This document shows positions 7,566-11,485 of a DNA stretch of 11,485 nucleotides, one piece after another. Position 1 is the stretch's first letter, and every line of letters begins with the position of its first letter. The DNA comes from Verrucomicrobiota bacterium. Its GTDB lineage: Bacteria > Verrucomicrobiota > Verrucomicrobiia > Chthoniobacterales > JAFAMB01. The stretch is from positions 1-11,485 of the forward strand of contig JAFAXJ010000268.1 of the NCBI GenBank assembly GCA_019241095.1, read 5' to 3'. The notes under the pieces were generated by a model. The model had not been told where the DNA came from, made no database searches, and saw nothing but the letters and a program-made list of their open reading frames with translations. A program made the translations under genes and the position numbers.

Positions 7566-8261
7566 TTATCGCAGTTGGCCGTAATATGCCTCTTCGCCGT
7601 GCTTACGCAGGTAATGCTTATCTAGCAGATGCTGAGATATCGATCCAGCTTCAGATTTCAGCTGAATCGTTTTGAGAGCTATCTCAGCTACAATTTCGAG
7701 TGCTAGCGCGTTTTCAACCGCATTTTGACCGCTTGCGCCCCAAGCAAATGGGCCATGCCCATGTACTAAAACCGCCCGCATCGCGAGTGGGTCTAAATCC
7801 TTGAAACGTTCGACTATCACATTGCCAGTCTGTAACTCATAGCCGCTATTTACTTCGTCTATGTTCATAGGACGAGTTACCGGTATCGAACCATAGAAAT
7901 AGTCTGCGTGCGTTGTGCCGAAACAGGGGATAGGGATACCTGCCTGGGCAAACGCAACAGCGTTGCGCGAATGCGTATGCACAATTGCGCGAATGCCGGT
8001 AAAGGCTTGGAACAGGCGCAAATGCGTCGGGGTATCCGACGAAGGCCTCAGCTTGCCTTCCAATATAGTTCCGTTGAAATCAAGAACTACGATGTCATCA
8101 GCCTGCAGAACTGCGTAATCTACTCCACTTGGCTTAATGGCTAAAACGCGTTGGCCGCGATCACAGACGCTGACATTGCCGAACGTCAAGTCAATCAATT
8201 TGTATTCAGGTAACAAAAGGTTGGCCTGATAGCACTCAGACTTCAACTCGTGATAGTTCAT
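7566..8261 (-). CDS. araD: L-ribulose-5-phosphate 4-epimerase
   Basis: Class II aldolase-family enzyme converting L-ribulose-5-phosphate to D-xylulose-5-phosphate, feeding pentoses such as L-arabinose into the pentose phosphate pathway. It has 231 residues, the same length as E. coli AraD. Seen: GNVS (29-32), KPSGV (43-47), SSDTPTHL with D76, zinc ligands H95 and H97 in HTHS, D120, the third zinc His (H169) in VHGHGPFAWG, and C-terminal AYYGQ whose Y227 corresponds to the catalytic Tyr of AraD. The active site is complete. UlaF and SgbE (ascorbate/gulose pathways) catalyse the same reaction and share the motifs, so the physiological sugar is uncertain; no araA or araB is in the window. A purine-rich AGGTAGGGA about 9-12 bases before the ATG may be the ribosome site. 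It is divergent from the isomerase/dehydrogenase pair, across a spacer with several inverted repeats. Confidence 0.93.
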   Translation of the reverse strand: MNYHELKSECYQANLLLPEYKLIDLTFGNVSVCDRGQRVLAIKPSGVDYAVLQADDIVVLDFNGTILEGKLRPSSDTPTHLRLFQAFTGIRAIVHTHSRNAVAFAQAGIPIPCFGTTHADYFYGSIPVTRPMNIDEVNSGYELQTGNVIVERFKDLDPLAMRAVLVHGHGPFAWGASGQNAVENALALEIVAEIALKTIQLKSEAGSISQHLLDKHYLRKHGEEAYYGQLR

Positions 8262-8292
8262 CTGTACGATCCCTACCTGACAATCGCGCGCC

Positions 8293-8328
8293 CGGAATTG
8301 TTCCGTAATCCATTTCTAGGCTAAATGG
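8293..8328. promoter_or_regulatory. two adjacent inverted repeats in the divergent spacer, candidate operators
   Basis: CGGAA-TTG-TTCCG (8293-8305) is a perfect 5+3+5 inverted repeat. Four bases further, CCATTT (8310-8315) and AAATGG (8323-8328) form a perfect 6-bp inverted repeat with a 7-base centre. Both lie 32-67 bases upstream of the araD ATG, where a repressor or activator site for araD would be expected. They could also act on transcription toward the isomerase gene. The symmetry is seen; the regulator is unknown and not encoded in the window. Confidence 0.45.
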
Positions 8329-8354
8329 CATAGATCTGAGGAATTTACCGGGAT

Positions 8355-8436
8355 AGCTTGCGGCTGCAAACCCAGACTTAGCAGTTTCTTCTGCGTAGTC
8401 TGTTTTTCGCCCCCTGAAATCAAACCGACGCAAGCT
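8355..8436 (+). ncRNA. possible structured leader RNA enclosing a terminator-like hairpin
   Basis: AGCTTGCG (8355-8362) is perfectly complementary to CGCAAGCT (8429-8436). This 8-bp closing stem encloses the two-part hairpin at 8373-8402 and its T run. A plus-strand transcript could form either the long-range stem or other folds, and CTGC at 8364-8367 could compete for GCAG (8381-8384), half of the inner hairpin stem. This arrangement in the 5' region of the isomerase gene suggests a cis-acting attenuator or riboswitch-like element. I do not recognise a known riboswitch class. The pairing is seen; transcription and function are inference. Confidence 0.35.
8373..8407 (+). terminator. rho-independent terminator-like hairpin, plus strand
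   Basis: CAGACT (8373-8378) pairs perfectly with AGTCTG (8397-8402), and inside it GCAG (8381-8384) pairs with CTGC (8391-8394) around the loop TTTCTT, with a 2x2 internal mismatch between. TTTTT (8403-8407) follows at once. On the minus strand the hairpin is not followed by a T run, so its orientation is plus. No plus-strand gene ends before it (araD is on the minus strand), so it would stop a short leader transcript 100 bases ahead of the isomerase ATG, or readthrough. Confidence 0.5.
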
Positions 8437-8463
8437 TTGTATTCCACCCATTTTCTTGATTGC

Positions 8464-8474
8464 CGAAATTTTCG
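8464..8474. promoter_or_regulatory. perfect 11-base palindrome before the isomerase gene
   Basis: CGAAA-T-TTTCG is perfectly symmetric and centred 40 bases upstream of the ATG at 8509, a position fitting an operator overlapping the promoter. No strong -35/-10 pair could be assigned around it. Short palindromes of this size can occur by chance. Confidence 0.3.
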
Positions 8475-8508
8475 TTTTAGGCGTCATTAGAAGCCTTTCT
8501 CCCCACCC

Positions 8509-9540
8509 ATGCCTAGACCAGTGACATTGTTTACGGGCCAATGGGCTGATCTTTCATTGAAAGATCTTGCCCCATTGGCGAAAAAAATGGGCTTTGATGG
8601 ACTCGAACTCGCCTGTTGGGGCGACCATTTCGATGTCTACGCAGCCGCAGAAAACAAAAAATATTGTGAAGAGCGTTGGCGCATCTTATCGGATAACGGC
8701 CTGACCGCTTTCGCTATTTCGAACCACCTCGTGGGCCAAGCGGTCTGCGATAATATTGACTCACGTCATCAAGCGATCCTCTCACCTCAAATCTGGGGCG
8801 ATGGTGAACCCGAAGGAGTCAGGCAACGAGCAGCAGAAGCTCTGAAAGTCACCGCTAAGGCGGCGCGCAACTTCCTGGATACTAAACCGAATCGAGACCT
8901 CGATTTTCCCGCGGTGGTGCCGGGCTTTACCGGTTCAAGTATCTGGCATGCCTGTTACGCTTTTCCGCCGACGAGTCAGGAATATCTGCAGAATGGATTT
9001 AACGATTTTGGCAGGCGATTTCTTCCAATCCTGGACGCTTTCGACGCACTTAACGTCAATTTCGCTCTGGAAGTTCATCCGACTGAGATCGCGTTCGACA
9101 TCGCCTCAGCCCACCGTGCACTAGAGGCGGTGAATCATCACAAACGATTCGGATTCAATTACGATCCCTCGCACCTTGGATATCAGGGCGTCGATTACGT
9201 AAAATTTTTGCGCGAATTTAAGGATCGAATTTTTCACGCGCACATGAAAGATGTCTGGTGGGGTCACGGAAACGGTGACGCCGGCGTATTTGGGGGCCAC
9301 ACCGATTTTGGCGATCATAGAAGATATTGGGACTTTCGGTCAATTGGTCATGGCGATATTGACTTTGAAGAAATTGTGGTTGCGCTCAATGACATCGGTT
9401 ATCGCGGACCGCTTTCTATTGAATGGGAAGATGTTCGTATGGATCGTGAGCATGGGGCTGCAGAATCTTGTCACAATGTGAAATCCTATGATTTCGCTCC
9501 TAGCGCGGCTGCTTTTGATGCTGCATTCGAGCGCAAATAG
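8509..9540 (+). CDS. sugar phosphate isomerase/epimerase-like TIM-barrel protein (AP-endonuclease 2 / xylose isomerase-like fold)
   Basis: A 343-aa protein of the xylose-isomerase-like TIM-barrel superfamily. Members isomerise or epimerise free, phosphorylated or keto sugars using a divalent metal; the substrate here is unknown. Candidate metal ligands are E188 in LEVHP, D219 in NYDPSHL, H245 in HAHMKD and E305 in SIEWED, the expected Glu-Asp-His-Glu order. The N-terminal barrel strand [11 protein letters not shown] is typical. It is followed 9 bases later by a Gfo/Idh/MocA dehydrogenase; the same pairing occurs in glycoside 3-oxidation pathways such as E. coli YcjR/YcjS and in inositol catabolism, so a role on a keto-sugar made by its neighbour is a fair inference. 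No Shine-Dalgarno precedes the ATG (the bases before it are pyrimidine-rich). The start is nevertheless supported because the first barrel strand begins within a few residues. No signal peptide, so cytoplasmic. Confidence 0.88.
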   Translation: MPRPVTLFTGQWADLSLKDLAPLAKKMGFDGLELACWGDHFDVYAAAENKKYCEERWRILSDNGLTAFAISNHLVGQAVCDNIDSRHQAILSPQIWGDGEPEGVRQRAAEALKVTAKAARNFLDTKPNRDLDFPAVVPGFTGSSIWHACYAFPPTSQEYLQNGFNDFGRRFLPILDAFDALNVNFALEVHPTEIAFDIASAHRALEAVNHHKRFGFNYDPSHLGYQGVDYVKFLREFKDRIFHAHMKDVWWGHGNGDAGVFGGHTDFGDHRRYWDFRSIGHGDIDFEEIVVALNDIGYRGPLSIEWEDVRMDREHGAAESCHNVKSYDFAPSAAAFDAAFERK

Positions 9541-9549
9541 TTAGTTTAT

Positions 9550-10704
9550 ATGAATCGAAGATTAAAAATGGGAATGGTCGGAGGCGGACGAAATGCCTTC
9601 ATCGGAGCTGTTCATCGAATGGCTGCCTGGTTGGACGGGAAAATTGACTTAGTGGCAGGGGCCTTTTCTTCTGATCCGGAAAAATCGAAATTGTCGGGTG
9701 CAGATTTCCATCTCGCTCCGGAAAGGGTGTACTCCGACTACCAGACAATGGCGACCTCAGAGGCGAAACTTCCGAAAGGAGAGCGGATAGATTTTGTCTC
9801 AATCGTCACCCCGAATCACGCGCATTTTCCGGTGGCCAAGGTCTTCCTGGAAGCCGGCTTTAACGTGGTCTGCGATAAGCCGATGACCTTCAACCTCGAT
9901 GAAGCCATTCAGCTCCGCGACCTTGTCAGGAAAACCGGAAAGGTATTTGCCCTTACGCATAACTACACTGGATATCCTATGGTCAAAGAGGCTCGTGAAA
10001 TGGTAAGGCGAGGCGACCTGGGAAGAATCCTTAAGGTCGTGGCGGAGTATCCTCAAGGTTGGCTGCTTGACGCGATTGATGCTGAAGGACAGAAACAGGC
10101 TTCTTGGCGCACAGATCCATCTAAAGCAGGTGCGTCGAGTTGTATCGGCGATATCGGCACGCATGCAGAAAACCTGGGCCGATACATTTCAGGTCTGGAA
10201 ATCGACGAACTTTGCGCAGACTTCACCACCTTTGTCCAGGGTCGCCGGCTCGAAGACGATGGAAATTTACTCGTTCGTTACAAAGGGGGAGCGCGTGGAA
10301 TCCTTTACGCCTCACAGGTCTCGGCAGGCGAAGAGAACGATATTAACGCACGGGTATACGGAACCAAGGCTTCTATTGAATGGCATCAGGAGCGACCTGA
10401 CGATCTGATTGTAAAATATCCTGATGCGCCTCGCCGTATCTTCCGTCGCGGCAACGGATATGTCAGCGAGACTGCAAAACGATTTACCCGTCTGCCTTCT
10501 GGGCATCCAGAAGCTTTTATCGAAGCTTTTGCAAATATCTATGCTGAAGCTGCGCGCGCAATTGCGGCAGAGGTACAAGGAAAGCCGATTCCCGGCGACG
10601 TCGATTTCCCGACAGTAGACGACGGTGTGATGGGAATGGCATTCATAGCTACAGCGGTAAAGAGCGCAAACGAAGGGAGCGTGTGGACTAAGCTGGTAAT
10701 ATAG
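9550..10704 (+). CDS. Gfo/Idh/MocA family NAD(P)-dependent oxidoreductase
   Basis: A 384-aa dehydrogenase of the glucose-fructose oxidoreductase/inositol dehydrogenase family, expected to oxidise a hydroxyl of a sugar or polyol with NAD(P). The N-terminal Rossmann fold carries [15 protein letters not shown] (8-22), a family variant of the dinucleotide loop. SIVTPNHAH (84-92) follows, then CDKPMT (108-113), the usual EKP motif with Asp for Glu, whose Lys is catalytic. GDIGTH (200-205) supplies the conserved Asp and His of the active site. The C-terminal alpha/beta domain is complete, and the length is usual. There is no Tat or Sec signal, unlike many secreted relatives, so it is cytoplasmic. 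It is most likely co-transcribed with the preceding isomerase gene (9-base gap, no clear Shine-Dalgarno). The substrate is not deducible; oxidation at C3 of a glycoside followed by action of the isomerase-like partner is one model. Confidence 0.92.
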   Translation: MNRRLKMGMVGGGRNAFIGAVHRMAAWLDGKIDLVAGAFSSDPEKSKLSGADFHLAPERVYSDYQTMATSEAKLPKGERIDFVSIVTPNHAHFPVAKVFLEAGFNVVCDKPMTFNLDEAIQLRDLVRKTGKVFALTHNYTGYPMVKEAREMVRRGDLGRILKVVAEYPQGWLLDAIDAEGQKQASWRTDPSKAGASSCIGDIGTHAENLGRYISGLEIDELCADFTTFVQGRRLEDDGNLLVRYKGGARGILYASQVSAGEENDINARVYGTKASIEWHQERPDDLIVKYPDAPRRIFRRGNGYVSETAKRFTRLPSGHPEAFIEAFANIYAEAARAIAAEVQGKPIPGDVDFPTVDDGVMGMAFIATAVKSANEGSVWTKLVI

Positions 10705-10708
10705 CTTG

Positions 10709-11485
10709 TCAGCTCTCTTCTGTCGATCTCTGTGCCGAACTGGACAAACGCATGTAAATCGGCTGACTTGAACGTAGGGTCATTGCGGGCTTTGGCTTGA
10801 TGGATTGGCCAGGAATCAGTTCAAAGCGCCATTTTTGGATCAGGAAGGCAAGCACAAGAGACATCTCCATCCATGCAAAGCCTTCGCCGATACATTGCCT
10901 GGGACCGCCTCCAAAAGGAAAATAGCCAAACCTTGGAAGTGCGGCTAGAAACTGCGGTGTCCACCGTTCAGGGTCGAAGATATCTGGGTCACTATAAAGC
11001 CTTGAGGAACGCTGCGTTGTCCATTGCGAAAAGAACAAGATTGATCCAGCCGGAATCTTGACGCCGGCCAGCGAGTAATCCTGAACGGTGCGCCGGCCCA
11101 TAATGTAGGCTGGCGGGTAAAGTCGTAAGGACTCGCGAATGACTTTCTCGAGGTATACCAGTCGGCCCAGCTGCGTAACGGTCGGCCTTTGCCCTTCCAA
11201 AACTGTCTCGAGCTCGACATGCAACCTGGTTTGAATCTCGGGGTGTTTAGCAAGGAGAAACAATGTCCAACAAAGCCCATTGGCGGTGGTTTCATGTCCA
11301 GCTAAGAATAACGTCATCGCTTCATCGCGAAGTTGCTGATCCGACATTCGCGCGCCCGATTCATTATCCTGAGCTGAAAACAAAAGGGAAAAAAGATCTT
11401 CGCCCTGAACAGCTGAGTTTCGCCGATCATTAATCATCTCAGCAAGCATCTGATTCAGCTTCTCGCGAGCCTGAATTGCTGCCTT
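10709..11485 (-). CDS. cytochrome P450, C-terminal part (5' end beyond the window)
   Basis: Heme monooxygenase that inserts oxygen into an organic substrate using electrons from a redox partner; the substrate is unknown. The frame stays open to the right edge, giving 258 residues, rather more than half of a usual ~450-aa P450; the ATG at 11449 is internal. Seen in order: I-helix AGHETT (62-67), K-helix ESLR (118-121), the PERW segment (about 171-174) and the heme loop FGGGPRQCIGEGFA with the thiolate Cys at about 198. The AGHETT plus ESLRLYPP pattern resembles soluble bacterial P450s of the CYP102/CYP4-like group rather than CYP101-like enzymes. All C-terminal essentials are intact. It converges on the dehydrogenase gene with 4 bases between the stop codons, leaving no room for a terminator. 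No ferredoxin or reductase gene is in the window. Confidence 0.95.
   Translation of the reverse strand, partial: KAAIQAREKLNQMLAEMINDRRNSAVQGEDLFSLLFSAQDNESGARMSDQQLRDEAMTLFLAGHETTANGLCWTLFLLAKHPEIQTRLHVELETVLEGQRPTVTQLGRLVYLEKVIRESLRLYPPAYIMGRRTVQDYSLAGVKIPAGSILFFSQWTTQRSSRLYSDPDIFDPERWTPQFLAALPRFGYFPFGGGPRQCIGEGFAWMEMSLVLAFLIQKWRFELIPGQSIKPKPAMTLRSSQPIYMRLSSSAQRSTEES

Noticed and set aside
8299..8327. Plus-strand promoter TTGTTC-17-TAAATG upstream of the structured leader
   Set aside because: Spacing is ideal but each box matches only about half of the sigma-70 consensus and overlaps an inverted repeat; too weak to list as a feature.
8236..8487. Minus-strand open frame of 83 codons starting at an ATG at 8487 with AAAGG upstream, overlapping the araD start
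   Set aside because: It crosses the terminator-like hairpin and all the inverted repeats, overlaps araD by 26 bases in another frame, and its product matches nothing I know. A small leader protein cannot be excluded.
2935..10704. Idea that the Gfo/Idh/MocA dehydrogenase is a ThuB-like trehalose-oxidising enzyme linked to otsAB
   Set aside because: The genes are over 4 kb apart on opposite strands with unrelated genes between, no ThuA-like gene is present, and sequence alone cannot assign the substrate.

Overview
The window is an 11.5 kb stretch of a bacterial chromosome of moderate GC (roughly half by eye). It holds six intact or window-truncated protein genes, one decayed gene and two information-rich intergenic regions. 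The RND efflux remnant points to a Gram-negative, probably free-living heterotroph. The gene mix (fused trehalose synthase/phosphatase, Lhr-type helicase, sugar isomerase plus Gfo/Idh/MocA dehydrogenase, P450) would suit soil Verrucomicrobiota or Acidobacteriota, but nothing here fixes the phylum. I see no rRNA, tRNA, CRISPR array, insertion sequence or integrase.

Left part (1-5103, minus strand). After about 400 bases with no convincing intact gene (an AT-rich stretch with a 27-base near-palindrome, and at the very edge a possible receptor fragment), two genes lie in one transcription unit read right to left. The first is a bifunctional trehalose-6-phosphate synthase/phosphatase (722 aa). 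Five bases after its stop starts an Lhr-Core type DExH helicase (843 aa). Trehalose synthesis for osmotic or desiccation protection is thus coupled in position to a nucleic acid repair/remodelling helicase.

Middle (5104-7565). A plus-strand metallo-beta-lactamase-fold hydrolase starts at a GTG behind a perfect AGGAGG. It is followed by the C-terminal ~40% of an RND (AcrB-type) efflux pump. That remnant lacks its N-terminal part and carries three separate single-base losses, each in a short T run, so it is a pseudogene.

Right part (7566-11485). L-ribulose-5-phosphate 4-epimerase (araD, minus) diverges from a sugar isomerase/epimerase-like TIM-barrel gene and a Gfo/Idh/MocA dehydrogenase (plus, 9 bases apart). 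The 247-base divergent spacer contains three clean inverted repeats. It also contains a plus-strand terminator-like hairpin ending in five Ts, enclosed by a perfect 8-bp long-range stem; together these look like operators plus a structured leader or attenuator. The group looks like a small sugar-catabolic module. The window closes with the C-terminal half of a cytochrome P450 on the minus strand, whose stop lies only 4 bases from the dehydrogenase stop.

The most interesting items are the structured element before the sugar-oxidation pair, the threefold -1 decay of the RND gene, and the trehalose-helicase gene pair. No clearly new multi-gene system is visible.
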